NCBI GenBank assembly: GCA_002914845.1
Contig: JXTC01000169.1
Location: 554,057 to 618,056, forward strand
From: Trema orientale
Taxonomy: Eukaryota > Streptophyta > Magnoliopsida > Rosales > Cannabaceae
Reading direction: 5' to 3'
DNA length: 64,000 nt
Shown here: one piece after another, positions 49,322-60,727 of the stretch
Numbering within the stretch: the stretch's first letter is position 1
How the letters are laid out: each line of letters starts with the position of its first letter
Made by a program: the position numbers and the translations under genes
The notes under the pieces: generated by a model
Database searches by the model: none
What the model was told of the DNA's origin: nothing
The model's input: the letters and a program-made list of their open reading frames with translations, nothing else

Positions 49322-52300
49322 TCATGGTAGTACGTCCAGCCTCTTTGCAGCTGAATTAAAGATCTCTCTTAAGTCACTCTTCACTAAATCGTCTGCAAAT
49401 ACAAATTCAACTGCATTTCTTGCTAGCTGAAACAGTTCCCTCTTTCCAAGACCTTAATGGAAAAGATGAAACAATGTTGGTTAGCTTTCCAATTGTATTC
49501 TTATAATAAGCAACGGTAATATCAGACCTACCAAAAGCAGAAGCAGCAATTTTGTACTCGCTGGAAAGACTGGTAGAGAATACTCCAACATCGTCAGTGC
49601 AGAGGGTTAAAGGATGTTTTGCTTTGTAGAGATCAGCTGCATCATCAGACATTCAGATTTAAATGATACAACTCATCTCCGTGGCAAAAAAATAAACGTG
49701 CTCCAACAAATGGGAAAAAAAAATACATATCTAATATACATATATGAGTGGCTTCTTTAGGAAATTAAGTAAAGGAAAATTAGGGGCTGTTTGGCATCAT
49801 AACTAAAAAACAGTTTTTTGTTTTTAAAAACAGAAAACTGTTTTCTGAGAATACGTAATGGTGTTTGGCATTGTTCTCTGAGAACAGTTTTTAAAAACAG
49901 AGTTAAAGAAAATAGAAAATTCAGAGAACAACAAAATGTTGTTTTCAAGGTGTTTTCTTAATTTTTTCTTTTTCTAAAATAAATAAAAATTCTTTTATAT
50001 GACTTTCATATACACATTTTCTTGTAACTTTCTCTCTCATAATTTTCTCTCATCACCTTCTCTAACCACTTTCTCTCTCATAAACTTTCTCTCTCCTCAC
50101 CCTCTCTCATCACTTTTTCTCTCTTCATTCTCTCAATCCTCATTCTCTATCATCATTTTCTCTCTCATCACTTTCTCTCTTCTCATTCTCTCTCATCACT
50201 TTCTCTCTCCTCATTTTATTTCATCACTTTCTCTCTCCTCATTTTCTATCCCTTCAGTTTTTTTAATCACATTATCTCTCCTCATTCTTTATTACTACTT
50301 TGTTTTTTATAACTTTTTTTATCTTTATTTTTTATTCATATGCATTCTTATCATTTTCTTTCTCTTGTGTGTTTTCATTAATTTTTTTTCTTCTATCTTT
50401 TTCAACATTTTTTACTTCCATATTCTCTCTTATCATTTTCTCTCTCATTATTCTCTCTTATTACATTTTCTCTCTCATTATTCTCTCTTATTACATTTTC
50501 TCTTGTGATTTTCTCTCTCCTTATTCTCTTACTTGAATTTATCTCTGATCACTCTCTCTTGACTTTTTCTCCCTAATATTTTTTTTATAATACAAATATA
50601 ATTTTTTATATTTATATAATTTTTTTCCCTAAAATTGTTTTTAGAAAATATTTGCCAAACACCCATTGTTTTCTGAAAACATTATAAAACAGTTTTTATT
50701 CTTATTTCTGAAAACACAACTCTGAAAACAGAAAACAAAAAACAATGCCAAACAGGCCCTTAGAGAATTTATTCCCAAATCATGATTAAGTTAAAAAGAA
50801 GCAAAAGACCCACCAAAATGGTGAACATCTAGTGAAGATATTGTATTTGTCCTGATGTTGGATGTCAAACAAATCTCAACCTGAAAAAATTGTGAATACA
50901 CAAGAAAGAAATCAGAGAACCAAATATACTTAAACCTGATACATATTAAAAATCGAAACTAAGACATTGAGGTTATAATGTCCAAAACACTTTTTGCAGA
51001 TGGCAACATAAGAACCAGGTTTTTCAAAATGAGAAGAATTCCAGTCTAGACAGGTTTAACTAGAAAGAATTCCTGTCTAGACAGGTTAACCAGAACACTA
51101 AAGTGAATACCTAGAAAATTGAAACTAAAACATTGAAGTAACAGAGTCCAGAGGCCTTTTTTGTACATGAAAACATAAGAACCAGGTCATTCAAAATGAG
51201 AAGAATTCCTGTCTAGACTGGTTAAATAGAAAGAAACGAGTTTTGGTTCCTCTTGATGCAAATATGCAATAGATGGAACTACCCAGAAAGGCTTAAACTT
51301 ATTGGACAAGATAATAACGGGGGCCTTAGAATGGTCTACATCTCATCAATCTATCGTCTCAAAATAAATGGTGAAATTGGTACCCCAAAACTATTAGATA
51401 ATCAAACTCCCACACCTTCTCCTTGGTCTTCATTAAATGTAAATCCAAGTGAAATTTATCATAATGAGGAGGATTGAGCTCACAGATATCTTACCGGAAT
51501 ATTAAATGATTTCAACTTCTTCCATTCTTCTTCTTCAAAGCAGCAAGCATGACCAATCCTCTGGGGTAGAAAGTCTAGCATTGACCCTATCTCTGTTGGA
51601 TTAGGTACCTATAACCACTAAGTAAGGAAAATAAATTAGTCGGGGCAATTTCAGCACAGCAGGTGCAGGCATTAGAAAGACAAATGCACCTCTCCACAAT
51701 GAAGGGTTATACAAAGACCTTGTTCTCTAGCAAATTTCAATGCTGGCAAAAATGTGGTCCTGCCAAAATTACACAAAGTCAACTTAGGAAGTAAATCTTA
51801 ATGCTCACTGCTAAAACTTTGGCAGTCAGGACTTACCATTCTCCCACAATGGGATTTCCGGAAAGGTCAATACCAACTACCCCGACATGTCTCAATTCAA
51901 GTGCAAGCTTCACCTACAAAAAGTGGAAGAATAATCAAATTCACTTCAAGGAAAGACAAATTTTTAATTCACTTCTTGATAGATCTCATTTTGCCACGTA
52001 CTGTCTCCATTGCGGCCTCAGTCGTTTCCCTGCGGTCAATGCTCAACAGAAGTCTGACATATATTTTTTTTCTTGCTGTTCCGTTGCATGTATCAGTTAG
52101 AAGTACAGAATCCACGCCAGTTCCAGCATCCATGTCATGAGTCATAAAAGCAACATCAACGGCAGTAACAGCCTTTAGACCCTCTATTACAGCTTCCATA
52201 TAAGAGCATTTCGTCATTCCTATGGAATCATTTTTCTGTGTAAGACAAAGACCCAAACCCGTCATTCTCTTCATCCACAAAAGGAATCATACATATATAA

Positions 52301-53226
52301 CACATAATTCATCTAACATAACCTAATGTTGTTGTACCTTGGGGGTTGTTCTTAGCTCCAGATACACAACATTCTCAGAAGCAAAGTCTTCAACAACCTA
52401 TTTTTGCAAGAAAACGTAATATTGACATGGAAATATTGAGAAGAAAAAAAACTTTATGAAGTGAAAAATGTCCTTACTTCTTTGGTGATTCTTGTAATAA
52501 TTTTGTGATCGGTGGTAAGAATGTGGATCAAGTCAAACAACTTAAACACTTCGTGTAAAGACCGATCACCTGAATTATAACACAAAGAGTTTGCATTTTT
52601 AAGATTCAATACATTAGAACGATAAAATAATAATGTTAACAAGGAACAAGAAAAATATGTGAACCAATATTCGTACAAGATATAAATACGAAAATTCACT
52701 CCGCCTAAATGAAAAAACTCACTCAAATCAACAGTGGTGTAAAATGAATTGAAGACACATTATTTAAAATTTGGAACTACCTTATCAGTATTTGAACTTT
52801 TAACATCTTAATCTTATGTATCACCAAAATTGGTCATATAATTTTTTGGATTCGAAGTGAACCGACAATATCAATCAAATTGAGTAATAAATTTTATAAA
52901 CTAAAGTCTACAAAGAATCGAAAGCTGTTATCTCTGGAAACAAAGAGAAAAGCGTACTTTTCATTATAACATGCTCGACATCTGAGAAAACTATGACACC
53001 TTTCTCGCCCAAAACTCTAGCAAGTTCACTGCAACCAAAAATAATAATAATAATAATAATATTAAGCTTTTTTTTTTTTTTGAAAAAGAAAAAAAAACAA
53101 AGTGTATATTCCAAAAAAAAAAATATTCTTAAAAAGCAAAGAGGCTCACAGTAGAGTGGAGTCCCTAGCGGATCCATTGAGATGAGCGTGTAGCTCAACC
53201 TTTGGCATCGACTGGTACGTCTCCAT
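49322..53226 (-). CDS. MAPDA: N6-methyl-AMP deaminase (adenosine deaminase-like), MAPDA, 11 exons, 365 aa
   Basis: It hydrolyses the methylamine group from N6-methyl-AMP to give IMP, clearing the modified nucleotide released by RNA turnover. Exons: 53150-53226, 52958-53028, 52478-52569, 52338-52397, 52002-52235, 51837-51913, 51690-51759, 51495-51608, 50814-50880, 49532-49636, 49322-49452; all phases agree (1098 nt). The metal/active-site set of the adenosine deaminase family is complete: H13 and H15 (LHAHLNGS), H224-C-G-E227, H247 (RIGHA) and D302-D303 (LCTDD). Other family blocks are ELARVLGEKG, KKIYVRLLLSIDRRET and GIDLSGNP. The short N-terminus without a transit peptide fits a cytosolic enzyme. 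Arabidopsis MAPDA (355 aa from memory) is the clear counterpart. The segment between EAVIEGLKAV and KKIYV is a poorly conserved loop. Intron 9 is about 1.2 kb and contains a TIR element; intron 8 contains a local duplication. Confidence 0.95.
49792..50760. mobile_element. TIR element (GGGGCTGTTTGGCAT ends) inside MAPDA intron 9
   Basis: The ends AGGGGCTGTTTGGCAT and, reversed, AGGGCCTGTTTGGCAT form the inverted repeat. Both arms contain AAACAGTTTT / AGAAAACA blocks. The core (about 50025-50565) is a CT-rich minisatellite. No convincing target duplication was found. The ends resemble those of non-autonomous hAT elements. Confidence 0.65.
50025..50565. repeat. TTTCTCTCTCATCA-type minisatellite
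   Basis: Units of about 14-30 bp built from TTTCTCTCTCATCACTTTC and CTCCTCATTCTCT recur more than 20 times with drift. The Ser/Phe/Leu-rich ORF across this tract is an artefact of the repeat. Confidence 0.75.
50950..51235. repeat. local tandem duplication in MAPDA intron 8
   Basis: A block containing 'acataagaaccaggt', 'tcaaaatgagaagaattcc' and 'gtctagacaggtt' occurs twice about 165 bp apart. The last part (GAATTCCNGTCTAGAC) occurs three times. Confidence 0.7.
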
Positions 53227-53708
53227 TTTCTCACTCTTCTTCTTCTTCTTCTCACCTTTCCTTCCTATCTTTGCTCACTGAGATTTTTTTGACCACTTTG
53301 CAGCTTCCCCTGCTGTGATTTTGTTTTTGTTTTGGGCCCTTTTCTTGTTCGTTTGTTTGACTCTTCTACTAGACTCTTTTTTTCACTTTTATTTTTATTT
53401 TTATTTTTATTTAAAAATAAGGGAAAGTATCACCTTTGGTCCTCAAACTTTTCCCAGAGTATCACTTAGGTCCCCCTTTTTTTGTAGCACTTGAATCCCC
53501 AAACTATTGGTTTTCGTCACACGTTAATCCCTGGACATTTTTCCGTCTGAAAGTGGCGTTAAATGACCACGTGCTAAGCACATGACCTTCTTCCCATGGG
53601 TATATACTGGGAAAAAAAAACCCAGGGCGCGAAATACCTTACATTTTCACAGCTAAAGAAAGAAGAGAGAGAAGTCTCTCCATTGAAGCTCAGATTAGGT
53701 GGAAAAAA

Positions 53709-54086
53709 ATGGAGGCTCAAGTCTGCAGGTATGGTCACAGAGTTGAAATGAAAACTTCATGGACCGATTTAAACCCCGGAAGAAGGTTTTTCGCTTGCTA
53801 CAAGAAGAAGGTAAGAAATTTTCATTTTTTTCTAGGTTTATATATAATCTTACATAACTTAATTATTTATTTATTTCTATAATAGCAAAATGGAGGTTTT
53901 GGGTACTTTGAATGGATTGACCCTCCAATGTGCGAGAGATCTAAGCAAATTATTCCAGGTTTGTTACGAGATATAAGAAGGCTTGAATCAGAGAATTTAG
54001 AGCTTAAAAGAGGAAGAACATCAAAAAAGAGGGTTTTCATGTACCTAATTGTAGCTGCCATTTTGTTAATTTGGTTGATGCTCTAG
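53709..54086 (+). CDS. GRF-type zinc-finger protein with coiled coil and C-terminal membrane segment, 100 aa (exons 53709-53810, 53886-54086)
   Basis: The first exon encodes MEAQVCRYGHRVEMKTSWTD followed by NPGRRFFACYKKK, a GRF-type zinc finger core (C6, G-R-R-F-F, C30). It continues in exon 2 with GGFGYFEWIDPPMC, whose tryptophan-acidic-Pro-Pro-x-Cys end is typical. A Leu/Glu heptad region (LLRDIRRLESENLELKRG) then looks like a short coiled coil. The last residues (about 81-99, FMYLIVAAILLIWLML) form a hydrophobic membrane segment. The intron is GT-AG and phase 0, and both exons are open. It starts about 85 bp inside the left TIR of the MULE, so its promoter is probably in the TIR. Small GRF-coiled coil-TM proteins are common in plant genomes but have no settled function. 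Here the protein is an accessory gene of the transposon or a captured host gene. Confidence 0.75.
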
Positions 54087-55216
54087 GTTTGATGTTGCTG
54101 AATTTAAAGCTTAGTTGGATGAAGGATGTTTTCTATCTTTTTTTTTTTTTTGGTGCTGGTAGTTCTATTGACAAATGAGTTTGTTAAACTCTATTTTTGG
54201 ATAATGGAAGATGTTACTCTGGTTTTGGGTAATGGAAGAATTTGGGTAATGAGTTTGTACTTTACTCTGATTTCGTTGTATTCACTAATGGAGTGCCTAA
54301 CGTTATTGGCATTTTACTGTAATGCACAATGTTGCTTAATATATGTATGAATAAATTAGTTTTTGGCTAAATTGTGAAATTAATTAGTGAAATTACTGAA
54401 AAAAATAAAACTTACAATGAATCAAGTTAATATGTTAATTACCTCATTTAGTTATTAGTTACCAATTCTATCCATTTAATCAAGGTAATTTAGAAGAGAA
54501 GTCACTATTTTAAACAAGTGGATATAAAAGTCTAACATCTTTAAAAATGGCTAAGTTCAATACATGCCAATAAACAAAACTGTGTATAAATGCCAACATT
54601 AGGAGAAATGAATTTTTCCAGTAAAATAAAGGAAGGGGTATCAGGTTCCTCTATACGCTATATTGAAGCTCAAATGCTACAAATCTTTCCATTCACAATT
54701 ATTTAAATAGCAACAAAGACTGAGTAAAGCTCTAAATGGCAGAGATGGCCAAACACAACAAATGACACAAAATCAGCCAAATATGACATTCTCACCATAA
54801 AACAATATGGTTAATATTCATGCTACATAAATATGATAATTCCAAAATGAAGCATAGGAAATAATTGCTTGAAAAAATAAAGATGATAGTAATTAGCCTT
54901 TCATTTCCATTAAACGATTTCCAAATAGTCAAAGGTTCCTGCTATACCATATGTGCCATGTACATGTCATTTCTATACCTAAAAAGACTTGTAGTCAGTT
55001 GCACCATATTATGTACCTGTCATCTACCCTGTCTGAATATCATGTACTGGGATCCTACCCAATAACATGGATCCCATATGAACCTGTTATAGACAAAACA
55101 TAAATGGATTCACAAAAATATGTCCCAAAAGGATTATCAAAAAATATGGCAATAGTTCAAAAGAAGCAGTCCTACAAAATAGATATACTATGTTGCACCA
55201 ATAGCCCACGTTTGCT

Positions 55217-58200
55217 CTAGGTTGCACCACTAGAACCAGCAGCTCCACTTTGCTGCTTAGCATTCCTTTTCGATGGTTGTTGCTTCATTCCAACCTATAT
55301 TACAGAGTGGAGAAAAAGACAAATTACCAGAAGACAAATGTATATCAAAAACTGGTTACTAATCACATTACAGCAAGAAGAATATTACCTGACTTTTCTT
55401 TCGAGGAGTTCTTTTCTTCTTGGCCATCCCAGGTGCACGTTTTGGTTGTGCTTGAGCTGAAACTTTAGTTTTTTTAGGAGGTTTATGATGAGGATCACAG
55501 CATCTTGTGTTGTGTCCATTTTGGCCACAGTGCTTGCACTTCATGACCATACCAAACCTTCTTAGTGTCGATGCACTTGGCTGTAATTCCTCAGGCTCTT
55601 TTCGTCTTTTTTTTTTTTACGACGTCCTGGTTGTTTCTTATTTTCTGGTTCTATGATTGGTCATTGCTTTGTATTTGGCCAGAAATTAGGACTACTTGTG
55701 GGCTTGATGATTGGAGTGTATGCCTTCATCAGTGTCTCCTTCTTATAGCAACGATGCACAAAGTTGAACATGTCTAACTTCCTGTCCAGTATGCACATTA
55801 GAGCATGTTCACATGGTATTCCACTCAACTGGTACTTGCGGCAGCTGCATTGTTGTGCATCTAAGTCCACTGCAAATTGATCTCTAGTTTTGATGTTCTT
55901 TACTTGAAATATGAGTCCACCTGCCCAAGTAGGCATACACACCCGACTCAAGTTTTTATTTATCTCAAGAAGTTTTACAATTCTTGGACTAACTGATGTC
56001 TTCCATTTATCAAGTTCTGCTCTTTTCTTGGCCATCCTAGTCATCAAATAATATCGGATAGTTTTCAGCATTGTGATAATGGGCTTGTCTTGTGCATGGA
56101 GAATAGCACTATTGAAGGTTTCACAAATATTATTAAGTAGAAGATCACACTTATTAAGTGGCTGGAAGTGACTTCTACTCCATTGAGTTGGTGGCTTTTC
56201 ACTCAACCACTTCCATACTGATTCATCAACGGCTTTTAATTTGGCCATCGCTATTTCAAACTGTGGGATAGTTGTTGTTATTGCACATGCCCATACATGG
56301 TCTTTAAGAGCCAAGCCCTTATGTTCAGCTTTGAAATTGTTATACATATGGCGTAGGCAGAACCTTTTCTCAGAATATTGACCAATCTTGTTAATTGCAT
56401 CCACCAATCCCTTCTGTCTATCACTCATGAAAGTCCATGCGCTTGTGTTTTCAATTTTCAAGTCATCTGCAAGTAGTTCTAAGAACCAAGTCCATGATGA
56501 CTTGTTCTCTGCCTCGACAACAGCAAATGCAATAGGAAATATGGAGTTATTTCCATCCAATCCCACGGCAGCTAAAATCTGGCCACTCTGCTCTCTTTTT
56601 AAGAAACAACCATCTAAAATAATTAATCTTCTACAACCAGCTAGAAACCCTTCTTTACAAGCTGCCAAACATATATAAATTCTCTGAAACACTCTCTTAT
56701 TCTTCCCTTCAAGCTTTGTTTTCAACTTAATAGTGTTGTCCACATTAGTCCTCAACAACTCATCACAGTAATCTTCAGGCAACTCATATTGTTCTTTTAC
56801 AGTACCTCTTATCACTTCTAAGGCCTTCTCTCTAGCTCTATAATACTGCATTCTTGACACAGCAGTTGTACACTCTTCTTGTACTAGCTCTGAGAATGTG
56901 GTCCTCGATAAGTTTGGTTCAGATCTAAATCGGCTAAGGTATTTCTTCGACAACCATGTAGAATCCAATCTCGGATTATTGAAGACCAGTCCACAATCAT
57001 ATTGAGAATGCAACTTCCTCACTTTAAAGGTGACCTTATCTGCCATAACTCTTGCATAAAGTAGGAATGGGCAACCTTAAGCACAAACAATCCGTACACT
57101 TAGCTTATCATTCTTGGAATGTTTGATAGCGTAACTATTCTTGATAGCATATGCTCTTATAGCATCTCTAAGTACTTTGACTGATCCAAATTCCATACCT
57201 GATACACATTTGACAACAAGATGTTATAATAGAACAAATAAAGTATTTAACATCACAATACTTAAGCACATGTTAAGAACCATAGTAATGAATTTAAAGC
57301 AAAAAATTTGACTAAAAAAAATTAACAAAATTTGAGACAAGTGACTTACCTAACTGAAATACAGGGTTGGTCATGTCTATATTCTCATTGAAAATTGGAG
57401 TTACTCGCTGTCCATTATATCCCTCATCTCCATGGCTAACATTTCTAATATCTTCTTCAAAATCAGAATCTCCATCAATGTGTTCTGCTGCACCATTTCC
57501 CCCAACCCCAAAAACACCATTCCACTGGTCATTCTCATTGAAAACCTGCTCATCAGGGATAAAAGGAACCTCATCTTGCACATAAGCTTCATCATGGAAC
57601 TCAGTATCCACCCATAAATTATCTCCCCCAGTTGTGTTATTTTGTGGATTCTTAATTGGAATTTGGGGTTGATTGAATTGGCTTTCAAGTGGAGGTTGAG
57701 AACCTATTCGGTTTTTGCTCTTAAGAGGGGGTTCATCTTCTAACTCCTTTATCACAACCCTTGACTTTCTTGGAGGAGGAGGGGGGTCATCTTCTAACTC
57801 CCTTATTACTACTCCTGACTTTCTTCGAGGAGGAGGGGGGTCATCTTCCAATTCAGTAATCACAACACTTGACTTTCTTCTAGGAGGACCATCAAATTCA
57901 AAAGGGTTCCAATCATCATATAAAAAGTCATAATTATCCCCCCCAAAATCTCATGCAAATGCAACATCTCCATAATAATCCTCAGAACAATCTCCATCAC
58001 TATCTTCTAATCCATATTTTGAAGATACATCATCATCATCAGAACTTAAGATAATAGGATTACTTTCAGATGGACCAACCTCGGTAGGTAATAGTTTAGT
58101 TCCTGATGGACCACCAATATTGGCTTTTGGTATAGGTTGGGACCAGGGTAGGCTCTTTTTTGGCATTGGTAATTGAAGAAATAGGTCAACTTCCCTAGAC

Positions 58201-58805
58201 GATTTCACACTCTTTGCCATCTCCAAAATCTCTTTATCATTGATAATCCTCACAAGCCCTACATCTAATGTCATTCTGGGTTTTTTAAACCAGAAACCAA
58301 CAGGCGAAAAGTATCCTAATAAACTGGGTATGTGATCTAATTCGAATTTACAGATTGTGTCAATAGTAAAATAGTTAAAGTAAGATACTTGCCCATTTAG
58401 ATACTCAGTTCTACCCATCTTATCAAAAAAGTCTCCACCGTGATGACATTTAATTGTGAAATAAGGCCCATTTCCAGCTGCCAAAAAAAATAAATAAATA
58501 AAAAAATCTTAATATGTATTATCACAATAACGTGCAGATTCAAAGTAAACTAAAAGATTTAAGCTATATCAACTTTTTAGACAAAAATACTCACAATATA
58601 ACTTATATTAACATGCATAAACTCTAGTAGATATACTTTACTGATCTATATGTTGCCAACAATATTGAAACCCTAAAAGTATTATTTTTGCCCTTAAACA
58701 AATATTATTTTCTCCATTACCAATTTTTTATTTAATAAATACAAACCAAACAAATATATTAAAATTACCGTAATTAGGAGGTTTTCCCCCTGGACTTCGT
58801 AGCAT
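55217..58805 (-). pseudogene. MULE transposase, interrupted by stops and a frameshift
   Basis: Exon structure seen on the minus strand: 58769-58805, 57350-58477, a long exon from 57198, then a zinc-knuckle exon ending at 55389 and a last exon 55217-55294. The N-terminal part is a PB1-like/MuDR-type region followed by an acidic linker with three copies of an ELEDDPPPP-like repeat. The catalytic domain has ILDGCFLK (first Asp), FMSDRQKGL (second Asp) and FCLRHMYNNF. A SWIM zinc finger (CSCRKYQLSGIPCEHA) and a CCHC knuckle (CKHCGQNGHNTRCC) follow, the full order of plant MURA-type transposases. Lesions are an in-frame TGA at about 57951, TAA at 57077-57079, TGA at about 55661, and an out-of-phase step at an A12 run near 55608-55619. 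All lie between or beside otherwise intact domains, so loss of function seems recent. The catalytic frame is open over 461 codons (57046-55664). Confidence 0.85.
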
Positions 58806-59669
58806 TCTGAAGCTGTAAAATGTTCCTACAAACCAGACGAAACATGCAAAGTGAACTCAGCTCTAGATTTCTTAGATGGGGAAAATTAGGGGAAACAAAA
58901 CAAAAAAAGTAAAAAATTGTAAAAATAAACAAATAATGAATGCGAAAATCCCTTAACCCAAAAGAACAAGACCCTAAATCATCATACAAAAAATCCCATT
59001 CTCTAAAATTCCAAACCCATAGTTGTTTCAAGATGAAGAACATCATCATACAAAAATCTCATTCTTACCTGAATCACGTTGTTGAAGAAGATTAGACCCT
59101 TTGCTATCCGAATTTGGGGGAAAATGAAAACCTAGGTTTTCCCCCAAAATTTCACTTTGATAAAGAATAGTTGAAGCAATTATGGAGTAGAGACTATTAT
59201 ACTTGATGAAGAAAAATGAGAAAAAAAAAAACGATATAGAACGATTAAACTGTCATGGGTTTTTTTTCCAGTATATACCCATGGAAAAAGGTCATGTGCT
59301 TAGCACGTGGTCATTTAACGCCACTTTTAGACGGAAAAATGCCCAGAGATTAACGTGTGACGGAAACCAATAATTTGAGGATTCAAGTGCTACAAAAAAA
59401 AAAAGTGGGAACCTAAGTGATACACTGGGAAAAGTTTGGGGACCCTAGGTGATATTTTCCCTTTTTAATTATTATTATTAGGGATAATATCACTTAGAGT
59501 CCCTTTTCTTCCCGATGTATCACTTAGGTCCCATTTTCTTTTATTCGTAGCACTTAGCTCTCCAATCTAACTAGTTTGTAAATTGTAACAAGTCCTTTAT
59601 CAACAATGCCATCTGAAAGGGCTGTTGAGTGTCACATGCAATAAACGTGCTTTTATGATAGGGGTATTT

Positions 59670-60040
59670 GGTGGAATTTGTGAAAAAAATTCTAACCCTC
59701 TCCTCCCCTTCTCTGCAAATTCATCTCCAGATTCTCCACTCCTCCCGGGACCACCCGCTTATAGACGCCTCCTACTCCGACCTCCTCGCCTCCGCGGCCG
59801 ATTAGGACCCATCTCTAGTGCCGACGAAAACATGCACCATGGCAGATTAAATGTTCCAAAAGCTTGGCGACAAGCCTTTCAACATCATCACCGAGAGTTA
59901 GATTGTCGAAAATCAAATTGAGAGGTTGGTTAATCTTAGAAATTCTCTTAGAAATCTAATTGATACAGTTGGGGATTCTGGGATCAAATGCTTGATTGAA
60001 TTGATCAAACCCAGTAGATTCACATTCGATTATAAATAAC
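59670..60040 (+). pseudogene. decayed coding fragment inside the small MULE (captured gene?)
   Basis: One forward frame is protein-like over about 110 codons. It contains PLIDASYSDLLASAAD, KTCTMAD, MFQKLGDKPFNIITES, IVENQIERLVNLRNSLRN and GIKCLIELIKPSRF. It is broken by three in-frame stops (after SAAD, TMAD and ITES) and ends at a TAA near 60037. The GC content (CCTCCTCGCCTCCGCGG near 59780) is far above that of the rest of the element. I cannot name the source gene. Composition and position fit a host-gene exon taken up by the element. Confidence 0.5.
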
Positions 60041-60636
60041 AATTTTTAAGTTAAAATCCCTAGCCTCCTCCACTACCGGATCTTTAAAATGATTCAGTAT
60101 TTTCTCTTTGGTAAGTTTCCTCATCCCACATTTGGTGAATTCTACATGAGTCTGTTTCCTTGTTTGTTTTAGGCTTTTTTTTTTCCTATTTTAGATTTAT
60201 ACTTTCATATGTTTCTATATTGGCTTGCTTATGAATAGGTTCTTCAAATTCAGATGATTCATATCAACTTTGATTAAAATTTTCTAAAAAATTTCTCAAC
60301 CAGAGTCTATTATATAATTTTTGAAGCCATGTCGTTGGTTGTAGGCTAAAGAACCTGCTTGTGTCAATGAGTCTCTTTAACACTTGGCATTCGTTGTTAT
60401 ACACAATATGCCAAATCAAGAAACCTCTATCAGGAACACACACTTTAGAACCAACGATTCCCAATTGCTCCACGGATTTTGGTGTTCAATCTAAATCTTA
60501 AGTTCTAATTTATTCACTTTTTTCTCATTTTTATAAGAAAATATCTTCCAAGATTTTATTTTGTTTTTTGTTTTTAGGTTCTATTTGATTTCAATTATTT
60601 GATGGAATTTTAAGGTTAATTAGTGTTAATTTTATT

Positions 60637-60727
60637 GAATAATGATCGAGATACCAAAAATTTTATTGAATAATGATTGAGATACCAAAAATTTTATTGA
60701 ATAATGATTGAGATACCAAAAATTTGT
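60637..60727. repeat. 31-bp tandem repeat, three copies
   Basis: TGAATAATGATTGAGATACC plus AAAAATTTTAT is repeated three times in a row inside the small MULE, nearly without change. Confidence 0.85.

Larger units (their letters stand above)
53419..59463. mobile_element. Mutator-like element (MULE), about 6.0 kb, two convergent genes
   Basis: The terminal inverted repeats are about 200 bp long: 53419 to about 53624 and about 59257 to 59463. They are nearly identical over blocks such as CACGTGCTAAGCACATGACC against reversed CACGTGCTAAGCACATGACC and GTATCACTTAGGTCCC. The flanks TTTAAAAAT and TTTAATTAT are consistent with a 9-bp target duplication carrying two changes. Inside, a MULE transposase (minus, now broken) starts from the right end. 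A small GRF zinc-finger gene (plus, open) starts from the left end, so the two read toward each other, as mudrA and mudrB do in maize MuDR. About 1.1 kb of AT-rich DNA without coding signal lies between the two 3' ends. Confidence 0.85.

Noticed and set aside
49999..50508. 169-codon Ser/Phe/Leu ORF, looking like a membrane protein
   Set aside because: It is the translation of a CT-rich minisatellite inside a TIR element within an intron.
53870..54061. 64-codon minus ORF opposite the GRF gene
   Set aside because: It is the antisense shadow of GRF exon 2, which has proper splice sites and conserved motifs.
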